Below, piece after piece: positions 25,990-34,023 of a stretch of 64,000 nt of DNA. The stretch's first letter is position 1, and each line of letters opens with the position of its first letter. A program made the translations under genes and the position numbers. Source of the stretch: Candidatus Dependentiae bacterium (lineage in GTDB: Bacteria > Babelota > Babeliae > Babelales > UBA12411); the NCBI GenBank assembly GCA_003511165.1, contig DOJW01000001.1, positions 1-64,000 on the forward strand. Reading direction: 5' to 3'. Under the pieces are notes generated by a model that was not told the DNA's origin, made no database searches, and saw nothing but the letters and a program-made list of their open reading frames with translations.

Positions 25990-26391
25990 GTGAAAAAGTT
26001 TTTCTTTTTGATTTTGTTTAATATTTTGTCTTTGAACTGTTTGTTTGGATTTTATCAAAACTGGCAGTTTAAAGGTTTAGGCGAAAATGAGACGGTTTTC
26101 AAGAAACATAAAAAGAAAAAGAAAATTTTTAAAAAAATTATAAAAATCACAGCAAAGTTTTTTGAAAAAGAGGTTTCTCAGTTTTTACAAAAAGAGTTAA
26201 ATCATTTATTAAAACAAATTCCAAAAATGATTGAAAAAATAGATTTGCAAAGCAAAACGGATCTTTATTTTGTAAACGAATTTATTTTAAATGAACTAAA
26301 ATCAAAAAATATAAAAGCTACAATCAATGTTGAGATTTATGATTCAAAAGAAAATAAGAGTTATTTTATTGATGTTTGCAACAATGAATAA
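25990..26391 (+). CDS. exported basic protein (133 aa)
   Basis: Unrecognised. GTG start at 25990 behind AGGAGAG. Signal peptide about 1-20. The mature part begins with a very basic stretch (KKHKKKKKIFKKIIK, about 36-50) followed by amphipathic Lys/Leu helices. Its last 8 nt overlap the psd start (ATGAATAA), so the two are translationally coupled. It may contact membranes or nucleic acid; no function is assigned. Confidence 0.55.
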   Translation: MKKFFFLILFNILSLNCLFGFYQNWQFKGLGENETVFKKHKKKKKIFKKIIKITAKFFEKEVSQFLQKELNHLLKQIPKMIEKIDLQSKTDLYFVNEFILNELKSKNIKATINVEIYDSKENKSYFIDVCNNE

Positions 26392-27301
26392 TTTAAAAAC
26401 AAATTTAATTTCTTTTCCGACCAAAAACTATTTTTACGATAATGAACACCTTGTCAAAGAGAATGTCTACAACGGGATGATGAATCGATTTATTTATGAA
26501 AAAAAACTAGGAAGATGTTTTAGAGCTATTTTAAATCGAGCTTGGTTTAGTTTCCTTACTGGTATTTACTATGATTCTTCATTTAGTAAAAGATCAATAA
26601 AAAATTTTGTTTCAAAATATAATATCGATATGTCGGAGTGTGAAAAAAATATTGATGAATTTAAAACTTTTAATGAATTTTTCACACGCACCCTTAAGCC
26701 TGGATCACGACAAATAGATCAAACTATTAATGTTTTAATCTCTCCTGCTGATTCCAAACTTTTTGTTATTGAAAACATTACCAAGCAAACGAAGTTTGAA
26801 ATTAAAAATTTAAATTTTGATTTGATTAAATTTTTCAAGAGCGAAGAACTAGCAAATAAATTTGAAGGCGGAGCTCTTCTTGTTTTCCGCTTGGCGCCTT
26901 ACGATTATCATCATTTTCATTTCCCTTTTGATGCCAAAATTTTAAATATGCAAGTGATCAATGGAATTTATGATTCTGTGAATCCCGTTGCATACAAAGC
27001 TGGATATTTGCCTCTTATAGAAAATGAACGACATCTAACAATTTTAAAATCTGACATTTTCGGAGAAGTTGCATTTGTTTCTGTTGGGGCGATGTGTGTT
27101 GGAAAAATTGTTGAAAACTATCAAGAAAACAAAAATTACAAAAAAGGTGATGATGCAGGATATTTTGCTTTTGGTGGCTCCACCGTTGCAATGATGTTTA
27201 AAAAAGATCAATTAAAAATTGATGAAAGATTTTTAAAACATTCAAAAGAAGGATATGAAACAAAAATTAGATTTGGAGAAAGAGTGGGAGTAAAGATTTA
27301 A
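26384..27301 (+). CDS. psd: phosphatidylserine decarboxylase
   Basis: Makes phosphatidylethanolamine. The proenzyme cleavage site is FGGST, with the pyruvoyl-forming Ser at about residue 266 of this start (codon 27179-27181). The Psd hallmark HxHFPFDAKI precedes it. I chose the ATG at 26384 because it overlaps the previous stop and begins the conserved part; the upstream in-frame ATG at 26327 lies inside the preceding gene. Length (305 aa) is normal. Phosphatidylserine synthase is not in the window. Confidence 0.93.
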   Translation: MNNLKTNLISFPTKNYFYDNEHLVKENVYNGMMNRFIYEKKLGRCFRAILNRAWFSFLTGIYYDSSFSKRSIKNFVSKYNIDMSECEKNIDEFKTFNEFFTRTLKPGSRQIDQTINVLISPADSKLFVIENITKQTKFEIKNLNFDLIKFFKSEELANKFEGGALLVFRLAPYDYHHFHFPFDAKILNMQVINGIYDSVNPVAYKAGYLPLIENERHLTILKSDIFGEVAFVSVGAMCVGKIVENYQENKNYKKGDDAGYFAFGGSTVAMMFKKDQLKIDERFLKHSKEGYETKIRFGERVGVKI

Positions 27302-27317
27302 AAAATAGGAGAGAAAA

Positions 27318-27971
27318 ATGGAGATTTTCCCGTCATTGATATCGGCTGATCTGCTGAATTTAGAAAAAGTTATCAATAGTTTAAATGACAAATGTGATGG
27401 TTTTCACATCGATGTCATGGATAATCATTTTGTGCCAAATTTGACCTGGGGGCCAGCCTTTATCCAAGAATTTGTAAAAATCGCCAAAATTCCGCTGGAT
27501 GTTCACTTGATGGTTGATGATCCACAAGGTTGGATTGACAAATTGAAACTTCGACCGATCGATTATTTAATTTTTCACGTAGAAGCCTGCAAAGATAATG
27601 AAGAAATTATCAAAATTTGCACAAAAGCTAAAAAAATAGGGTGCAAAATCGGAATGGCTATAAATCCAAAAACAAAAATCGATTCATTTTTAGGTATTTT
27701 AAATATCTTTGATCAGGTATTAATCATGTCTGTCGAGCCTGGTTTTTCGGGACAAAAGTTTGATAAATCGGTTATGGATAAAGTGCAAAAAATTGCCGAA
27801 TTGAAACGAAAAAACAACTTAAAACTCAAAATATCCATGGATGGCGGTATCGGTAAGGATAACATAAAATTTCTTTCTGAAAATGGAGTGGACAGAGTAG
27901 GGGTTGCAACTTCTGTTTTTGGAGGCGGGGATTACCTAAAGAATCTGGCGGATTTATACGCTCAAATGTGA
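27318..27971 (+). CDS. rpe: ribulose-phosphate 3-epimerase
   Basis: TIM-barrel enzyme of the pentose phosphate pathway interconverting ribulose-5-P and xylulose-5-P. Signatures: PSLISADLLNL, FHIDVMDNHFVPNLT (metal His/Asp), HLMV, VEPGFSGQKF and DGGI. Its 217 residues match the family. It sits 16 nt after psd, the last gene of the run. Confidence 0.96.
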   Translation: MEIFPSLISADLLNLEKVINSLNDKCDGFHIDVMDNHFVPNLTWGPAFIQEFVKIAKIPLDVHLMVDDPQGWIDKLKLRPIDYLIFHVEACKDNEEIIKICTKAKKIGCKIGMAINPKTKIDSFLGILNIFDQVLIMSVEPGFSGQKFDKSVMDKVQKIAELKRKNNLKLKISMDGGIGKDNIKFLSENGVDRVGVATSVFGGGDYLKNLADLYAQM

Positions 27972-27980
27972 ATTTTTATT

Positions 27981-28008
27981 TTGTTAAACTCCTCTATTTT
28001 GCTATGCT
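27981..28008 (+). promoter_or_regulatory. promoter of the double ddl gene
   Basis: TTGTTA (27981-27986), 16-nt spacer, TATGCT (28003-28008) preceded by TGC (extended -10), 55 nt before the ATG. Confidence 0.65.
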
Positions 28009-28063
28009 TATTTTATGTTTAAAAAATTAGACTATTTTATGTTAAAAGGGTTGGGGTTATAAA

Positions 28064-30424
28064 ATGAGTTTTTTAAAGTCAAAATTGAAAATTGGTGTTT
28101 TTATGGGCGGTCGATCGATCGAACATGAAGTTTCTTTTAATTCCGCAAGAACTATCTGTGATCATATAGATTCTACAATTTATGAAGCTATTCCAATTTA
28201 TCAATCTCGAAATGGTGATTTATATATTTTGCCATGGTCATTTCTGCATCGTGGTAAAACATCAGATTTTGCAGGAAGACTTGAAAGTGAAGCTAAAAAA
28301 ATATCTTGGGATGATTTGAAATCACTTGTTGATTTTATTTACTTATCTGTTCATGGACGGTATGCAGAAGATGGCACGCTTCAAGGAATGCTCGAAGTTC
28401 TTCAAATCCCATATCTTGGATCAGGTTTATTTACAAGTTCACTTACAATGGACAAAGAAAAACAAGGTAAACTTCTAGCTTTGCATGGCATAGATGTTCC
28501 AAGAGAGTTTTCGCTAAAAGCTCAAGAAATAAAAGAGTTAATAAACTTGTCCGAAGCTGAGCGCGAAAAAATTCTTTTACAAAAATTATCTGATTCTAAA
28601 ATAAATCTTCCAGTTGTTGTTAAACCTGTAAGCGAAGGTTCTAGCTTGGGTGTTGATGTTGTTTTTAAAAAAGAGCAACTTTGGAATGCAATAATAAATG
28701 CTGCAGGTTGTGATGCTTCGCGTATTCAAACCGTTTTGGTAGAAGAAAAACTTGAAGGCATGGAGTTTGTTTGCATCCATATCGAAAAATATGAGGAAGA
28801 TTCTTTTGCCTTAACAAAAGATTTTGATGTCAAAGATTTCCATAAAAAATCAAATAACAAAAAGAGCTGGATGGCTCTTCCGATTACAGAAATAGTTCCA
28901 CAAAAAGATACTCACTTCTTTGATTACAAACAAAAGTATATGCCAGGTGTTGCAATAAAAGTAACTCCTGCAAGATGCAGCGCAGAAGATACTAAAAGAA
29001 TCCAAGATATTTGTTTGCAAGCAAGTGAAATTTCAGGGTTTTCTACTCTTTCACGAATTGACGGATTTTTAACAAAAGATGGCAGAGTTGTTCTTTTGGA
29101 TGCTAACACAATCACAGGTACAGGACCAGCAACATTCCTTTTTGATCAGGCAGCAGAGATTGGTATGAGCCATACAAAACTTATTAATCATCTTATTAAA
29201 GTATCATTGAAAGAGTATGGTATTTCACAAAATTTACTGCTTTCTAATTTCGGAGAGAATAAAAATATGTCAGAAAATATTTCAAAAATTAAAGTAGCTG
29301 TTTTACTTGGTGGTAATACTAATGAAAGAGAAACTGCGCTTGAGTCTGGTCGAAACGTTTGTTATAAGTTATCTCCTCATAAATATGAAGTTATTCCAGT
29401 TTTTGTTAATGACAATATGGAATTGTTTAAGCTTTCACAGCAGCTTCTTGTAAAAAATTCTACAAAGATAATTTCAGAACTTGTTACTAAAGATATTCAA
29501 ATAAAATGGGCAGATTTGCCAAAAATAGCAGATTTTGTTTTCATAGGCCTTCATGGCGGTAATGGTGAAAACGGTGCAGTGCAAGGTGCCCTTGAAATGT
29601 TAAATCTTCCGTACAATGGATCAGGTGTTTTTGCAAGTTCTCTTTGCATGGATAAATTTAAGACAAATAATTTTTTACGCGAGAGCGGATTTGATGTTCC
29701 GGAGTCATTTTTGCTACATAAATCAGATTGGCTTGCTCTAAAATCAAAAAATGAAAAAGAAAATTTATTGAAAAACAAATTTCAAAGTAAATTTGATTTT
29801 CCGGTTATTCTAAAACCTCATGATGATGGTTGCAGTGTGTATGTTCAAAAGTTGAAAAATTTTGAGCAATTAGTTGAAAGTTTAGATAATTATTTTGAGT
29901 CGACTGAAAAAAATATTGCAATGATTGAACAGTGTGTTTTTGCAACTGAACTTACATGTGGTGTGATTGGAAATGATGAGCCTATGGCCTTGGTACCTAG
30001 TCAGCCAATTGTTGTTGGTGATATTTTATCAATGGAAGAGAAATTTTTGCCTGGTGCTGGTGAAAACCAAACCCCTGCAAATATTCCGCAAGTTGCTATC
30101 GAAAAAGTACGCGAAGTTATGGCTTCTGCATACAAAGCTATCGGCTGCAAAGGTTATGCTCGAATAGATTGCTTCTACCAAGATGCAAAACAAAGCAAAG
30201 ATGGAAAAGATCATGTAATAATTTTGGAAATTAATACATTGCCAGCAACTACACCTGCAACATGCATTTTCCATCAAGCAGCAGAACTAGGAATCAAGCC
30301 AATGGAATTTGTTGATAAAATTGTTCAGCTCGGTTTTGAAAATAACAAGGTAGAAAAGTTAGGCGTAAAAACAGATTCTCAAATTCCTTTTGATAAAAAG
30401 CCAAGCGATTTGCGTAGCAACTGA
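28064..30424 (+). CDS. tandem-fused D-alanine-D-alanine ligase
   Basis: Two complete Ddl modules in one 786-residue chain. Module 1 (about 8-385) starts GVFMGGRSIEHEVS; module 2 (about 403-765) starts VLLGGNTNERETA, each matching the GG.S.E.E(V/T)S/A loop. Both have ATP-grasp segments (PVVVKPVSEGSSLGV; PVILKPHDDGCSVYV) and metal loops ending DANT and EINT. After these, the usual SPGMTSHS-like substrate loop is ITGTGPATFLF in module 1 and LPATTPATCIF in module 2, so both active sites diverge. Free Ddl proteins are dimers of ~310-residue chains; this may be a covalent dimer. The 3' end overlaps ruvA. Confidence 0.92.
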   Translation: MSFLKSKLKIGVFMGGRSIEHEVSFNSARTICDHIDSTIYEAIPIYQSRNGDLYILPWSFLHRGKTSDFAGRLESEAKKISWDDLKSLVDFIYLSVHGRYAEDGTLQGMLEVLQIPYLGSGLFTSSLTMDKEKQGKLLALHGIDVPREFSLKAQEIKELINLSEAEREKILLQKLSDSKINLPVVVKPVSEGSSLGVDVVFKKEQLWNAIINAAGCDASRIQTVLVEEKLEGMEFVCIHIEKYEEDSFALTKDFDVKDFHKKSNNKKSWMALPITEIVPQKDTHFFDYKQKYMPGVAIKVTPARCSAEDTKRIQDICLQASEISGFSTLSRIDGFLTKDGRVVLLDANTITGTGPATFLFDQAAEIGMSHTKLINHLIKVSLKEYGISQNLLLSNFGENKNMSENISKIKVAVLLGGNTNERETALESGRNVCYKLSPHKYEVIPVFVNDNMELFKLSQQLLVKNSTKIISELVTKDIQIKWADLPKIADFVFIGLHGGNGENGAVQGALEMLNLPYNGSGVFASSLCMDKFKTNNFLRESGFDVPESFLLHKSDWLALKSKNEKENLLKNKFQSKFDFPVILKPHDDGCSVYVQKLKNFEQLVESLDNYFESTEKNIAMIEQCVFATELTCGVIGNDEPMALVPSQPIVVGDILSMEEKFLPGAGENQTPANIPQVAIEKVREVMASAYKAIGCKGYARIDCFYQDAKQSKDGKDHVIILEINTLPATTPATCIFHQAAELGIKPMEFVDKIVQLGFENNKVEKLGVKTDSQIPFDKKPSDLRSN

Positions 30425-30978
30425 TCAAACGATAAATCTGACAAATTTGCCTCTCTCAAAAATTTAAAAGCACTCCCAACTTCTGGCTTCGAATATCCAA
30501 GTGATAAAAGAGCATCGCTGAGATTTTGCCAATGCATAGTTGATTGCTTATCTTGCAATTGAATTTTTCCAGTTGTGATCAATTTTGTAACTTTGTTTTT
30601 TAATTCTATAATTATTTGTTCTGACTTTTTTGCACCGATGCCATTTAAGTTACTTAACCTTTTATCATCATTTTGCAAAACAGCTTCCAAAAAATCTTCT
30701 GAAGGAATTTGTGATAAAATATTGATCGCAATTTTGGGTCCGATTTTATGACAATCGATGATTAATAAAAAAGTTGTTTTATCTAATTCTTTTTCGAAAG
30801 CAAAAAGAGAAGGGCCATTATCGCTGTTCCAGTGAAAATATGTTTGGAGTTCGACGTTATCACCTTCTTTGATGTTATGTGTTTGTGGAATCTGAAAATT
30901 TAATCCAATACCATTTGTGAGTACAGTTATAGAAGAATCTTTAACATTTATCACTTTGCCGCAAATAAAATCGATCAC
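30379..30978 (-). CDS. ruvA: Holliday junction helicase subunit RuvA
   Basis: Tetrameric DNA-junction binding subunit of RuvABC. The N-terminal OB domain (about 1-62) opens MIDFICGKV; helix-hairpin-helix motifs lie at about 70-130 (IGPKIAINIL; LNGIGAKKSEQII) and the flexible C-terminal domain III at about 150-199. Length is typical. Its last 46 nt overlap, on the opposite strand, the end of the double ddl gene. ruvB and ruvC are not in the window. Confidence 0.94.
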   Translation of the reverse strand: MIDFICGKVINVKDSSITVLTNGIGLNFQIPQTHNIKEGDNVELQTYFHWNSDNGPSLFAFEKELDKTTFLLIIDCHKIGPKIAINILSQIPSEDFLEAVLQNDDKRLSNLNGIGAKKSEQIIIELKNKVTKLITTGKIQLQDKQSTMHWQNLSDALLSLGYSKPEVGSAFKFLREANLSDLSFDQLLRKSLGFLSKGI

Positions 30979-31104
30979 AATATTGCCTTTCTTTTGAATC
31001 TAGAAAAAAGATAAGAACATTGTAATAAAAATTGGGCAAAAAAAAGAGATGTTAAAAAATTAGATTTTTTTATTCATTCATTCTTTTGTTTATTTTTTAT
31101 GATT

Positions 31105-31600
31105 ATTCTGCTTTTAGTTTGTTTTTCTAATTTTATTTTATCTTTAGCTGCTACGCGCAGGGCGGCAAAGGGTGAGTGTGCACCCTTTGCAATCACACAT
31201 TAAAGAGGTTTCTTTAAAATCTCTACAGCACTAAACTCGCCGGGATACAACTACGTTGTACTCCGACTCAAACAGGTAGTGCTGGATCAGCATTTTACAT
31301 TTTTAAGGCCTTACGGCCATTTTAAAATTGTATATTCCGATATTTTTCTAAATTTGAATTGTTGAAAAATTTAGAAAAACGTCTTCATAAGAATGTAGGA
31401 TTCCAAATTAGCGCTACCTGTTTGAACTGCAGTCCAGTTTTACTGGATGCAGGAGTTTAGCGCGTAGGAAATCCAAAAGTGCTCTTTTGGTGCATTTGAG
31501 AGTGCAGAGAGTATTTTGCAATAAATACTTTCTGCCCCTCTGCGGGAGCAGCAAGAAATAAAATAAAAAGGAATAAGAAACGGAAGAAGAAAAGAAATAG
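31105..31600. repeat. structured palindromic element, copy C
   Basis: Third copy, in the 649-nt gap between ruvA and the lipoprotein genes. Left arm: GCTGCTACGCGCAGGG end, hairpin GCAAAGGGTG...CACCCTTTGC (31165-31190), TTAAAGA...TCTTTAA, then a 59-nt branched hairpin (31226-31284) that is the exact reverse complement of 2611-2669 in copy A. Right arm: branched hairpin around 31410-31462, CCAAAAGTGCTCTTTTGG, GCAGAGAGTATT...AATACTTTCTGC, then CCTCTGCGGGAGCAGC. The core (about 31290-31405) is unlike the other copies. The stretch 30979-31104 holds nothing else recognisable. Confidence 0.82.
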
Positions 31601-31627
31601 GAATTATTTTAAGCGATAATCTATCTC

Positions 31628-32314
31628 TTATTTGATTTCTATAAAAAATATTAAAAATTGATCATTTTCTCTATTTTTAAAAGAAATCTCAAAACTATTT
31701 TTGAACTTGTCTTTGTCCACAAAAATGATTTTTTGCACTGATGTTTTGGGTGATATTTCAATTTTAGACTCTGGATAGATTACAAAGTGGATTGGAGATT
31801 TAGGATCTATTTTAGGTTTTTTCAATTTTTCTAAAATAAAGAAGTTTAAAGGTATAACAAAAACCAAACTGAGTGGTATTAAAAGTAATATTGTTTTGTG
31901 GAAGAATATAAAGTATGCAAACAATGAGGCTATGCACAAAAGTATACAGATCATGATAGTTGCACTGTTTGTTATGATTTTATAAATTTTTAGAAGTCCA
32001 TTTTTTGACTTAGGAGCAAAGTCTTTGGGTACAGCTAATTCAAGATTTATATTCTTAGCTTCAAGGTCAAAGGTTGCATCCGAATTGTTTTCAATTTTTA
32101 GCTCCAATGGTTGATATTTATCTAAAATGTTTTTGTTTGAAATTTGCGTTTTGTCCGTGCTTTTGGTTACATGCAGATTCAATGCAACATTTTCTTTGGT
32201 AGCTGAATAATTAAACTGTTTTCCATTTTCTAAAAATAATGTCTTTTGTTTACCGCATCCAAAAAATGTAGTGAGTGTAATCAAAGCTAGACATGCTACA
32301 AATTTCGTTTTCAT
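31628..32314 (-). CDS. paralogous lipoprotein 3 (228 aa)
   Basis: Unrecognised family, third of a tandem triplet. The signal ends in a lipobox-like FFGC near residue 20. Shared with its paralogues: a stretch I(L/I)xxY(Q/H)P(L/I)E(L/I)(K/R)I(E/D)N(N/S)S (about 62-80), then two hydrophobic segments (about 118-158) and a beta-rich C-terminal domain. It overlaps the gene before it by one base. Repeat copy C lies immediately downstream. Confidence 0.72.
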   Translation of the reverse strand: MKTKFVACLALITLTTFFGCGKQKTLFLENGKQFNYSATKENVALNLHVTKSTDKTQISNKNILDKYQPLELKIENNSDATFDLEAKNINLELAVPKDFAPKSKNGLLKIYKIITNSATIMICILLCIASLFAYFIFFHKTILLLIPLSLVFVIPLNFFILEKLKKPKIDPKSPIHFVIYPESKIEISPKTSVQKIIFVDKDKFKNSFEISFKNRENDQFLIFFIEIK

Positions 32315-33054
32315 TATTTTTCCAAATTTACATTAAATTTTAATGTTTCATTTTTATCATGCTTATTTATCAATGATAGGTTGAATTGCGTGCTAAAACC
32401 TTTTGGATAAGCGCATATAACTTTTTGTAAGAATAAATTTGGCAATATTTCACAAGGAGTATCTAGGAATACCGAATGATATAAATCTTCATGAAGTTTT
32501 CTGTATATTTTTTTACCTGTCTTGGAGCCAAAATGTATGCTTAGCGGAAGACCTATAGCAAGAGCTAATAAAGGCGGTCCAAAAATGGTAACAGGCGCTG
32601 ATCCTAAAATGATCACGGGGGATGATGTGCAAAATAAACTTGCAACATATATAAGAGATCCAAATGCCCATGCTGCTAAAAAAGGTATTGAAAAAGATGT
32701 TGCGCCGACGATGGAAGGTACGGTTTCAAGAAATTTTATCATTTCTTCTTTGCTTGCTTGTTTAAAGGAAATATTTTCTGGCGCGAGTATAAAAATGTTG
32801 TTGCTGTTATTGTCGATTCTAATTTCTATAGGGTGATAATTTCTTAAGATATCACTTTGCGAAAAGAATGCGTTATCCTCTGCAACTATTTTTTTCACAT
32901 TTAATGTGACATTCTTTTGTGTTTGGCAAAAATCAGTTTTGCTGGTTGGTGTGTTGATTATAAAAAACTTTCTTTTACCGCAACCAAATGCAGAAATGGT
33001 TATAGCAATTAGGATTGTAAATTTAAGTAAATTAAATACTGATTTATTTAGCAT
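32314..33054 (-). CDS. paralogous lipoprotein 2 (246 aa)
   Basis: Middle member of the triplet, with lipobox AFGC near residue 25. It has the family segment ILRNYHPIEIRIDNNS and a Gly/Ala/Pro-rich hydrophobic middle (about 115-175) that could be two membrane hairpin helices. Function unknown. It overlaps the upstream paralogue by 11 nt, so the three are one operon. Confidence 0.72.
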   Translation of the reverse strand: MLNKSVFNLLKFTILIAITISAFGCGKRKFFIINTPTSKTDFCQTQKNVTLNVKKIVAEDNAFFSQSDILRNYHPIEIRIDNNSNNIFILAPENISFKQASKEEMIKFLETVPSIVGATSFSIPFLAAWAFGSLIYVASLFCTSSPVIILGSAPVTIFGPPLLALAIGLPLSIHFGSKTGKKIYRKLHEDLYHSVFLDTPCEILPNLFLQKVICAYPKGFSTQFNLSLINKHDKNETLKFNVNLEK

Positions 33055-33769
33055 TAGAGTCCTTCTTTGATTCTGCTTGATCTGTTAAATCAATATTAAA
33101 GATTGTTGTTTGTTTTGTTTTTTTATCTATGAGTGTTAAATCAAATTGTGGTTTAAATTTTTTGTGTTCAACGAAAATGATTGTTGAAAGAACGTTATTA
33201 GGCTTAATTTCAAGATCACCATTTTTTAGATCTGTTGCATTTATTTTTATAGTATCTTTTGTTTTTTGATTATCTCGTCCAGTTAATCCTACATTTAATA
33301 TGCTAGAAGATGCAATTGCCCAAGGGTAATAAACAGCCGGTCCAAATAACATAATAGGAAGTGATAAAACGCTAAGAAGCATATTGGCATAATATTTGGG
33401 GGAGTTTATGGATAATCCAGGAAGCAATAAACTCATGAAAAGATTAGTACGCAATTTTTTAGAAACTTGTTTTAGTGATGCGATTTCTAAATCGATGTTT
33501 TTGTTAGACAGCAAATAAGTATTATCGCTGCTATTTTCGATTCGAATTTCTATAGGCTGATAAGTTTTAATAATTTTTTTCGATGTCAAAATGTTTGCTT
33601 TGTTCAAGCTTAATTTTTTTGCTGTAACTTTGAATTTACCTATTTCTTTATGATATTGAATTTCTGGTTTTTTGATTTGCTGCGTTTTATTTTGTTTAGC
33701 GCAACCAAAAAGTGCTAAAAAAGTTATAAAAATGGTAAAAATAATACTGTTTTTTAAAATGCGATTCAT
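33044..33769 (-). CDS. paralogous lipoprotein 1 (241 aa)
   Basis: First gene of the triplet. The signal with lipobox LFGC (Cys near 23) is followed by a Lys/Gln-rich linker, the shared segment IIKTYQPIEIRIENSS, two hydrophobic stretches (about 115-150) and a C-terminal beta-rich domain. Likely anchored at the periplasmic face of a membrane. No known family recognised. Confidence 0.72.
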   Translation of the reverse strand: MNRILKNSIIFTIFITFLALFGCAKQNKTQQIKKPEIQYHKEIGKFKVTAKKLSLNKANILTSKKIIKTYQPIEIRIENSSDNTYLLSNKNIDLEIASLKQVSKKLRTNLFMSLLLPGLSINSPKYYANMLLSVLSLPIMLFGPAVYYPWAIASSSILNVGLTGRDNQKTKDTIKINATDLKNGDLEIKPNNVLSTIIFVEHKKFKPQFDLTLIDKKTKQTTIFNIDLTDQAESKKDSNAK

Positions 33770-34023
33770 ATGTAAACCCCCAAATTTGTCCGAAAATCCC
33801 CGAAAAAGATGTTAATTATGCATAAAAATTTATTTTTTACTTAAATTTCCTCATAAAATTAACTATTTTGAATACTACTTTATCGTCCAAAGTGTGTCAA
33901 AAGGGTAGGCGGGGTAAGATTTTTAGCTAAAAACGGTCTTTTATTAAAAGTTTTAGGTATGTAAAACTTTTTTTGTTTTATACTTATAGGGTTAATTTAT
34001 TTTTTTCTGTGGTGAGGCTTTTT

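Noticed and set aside
26327..26383. Upstream ATG start for psd
   Set aside because: Lies deep in the previous gene; the ATG at 26384 overlaps that gene's stop and fits family length.
31226..31284. Integron attC-like site
   Set aside because: The branched hairpin has AAC/GTT-like bulges, but the R'' and R' core boxes do not fit, there is no integrase and no gene cassette array.
33973..34023. Upstream TTG start for the first protease
   Set aside because: No ribosome-binding site; the ATG at 34024 has GTGAGG before it and starts a clean anchor sequence.
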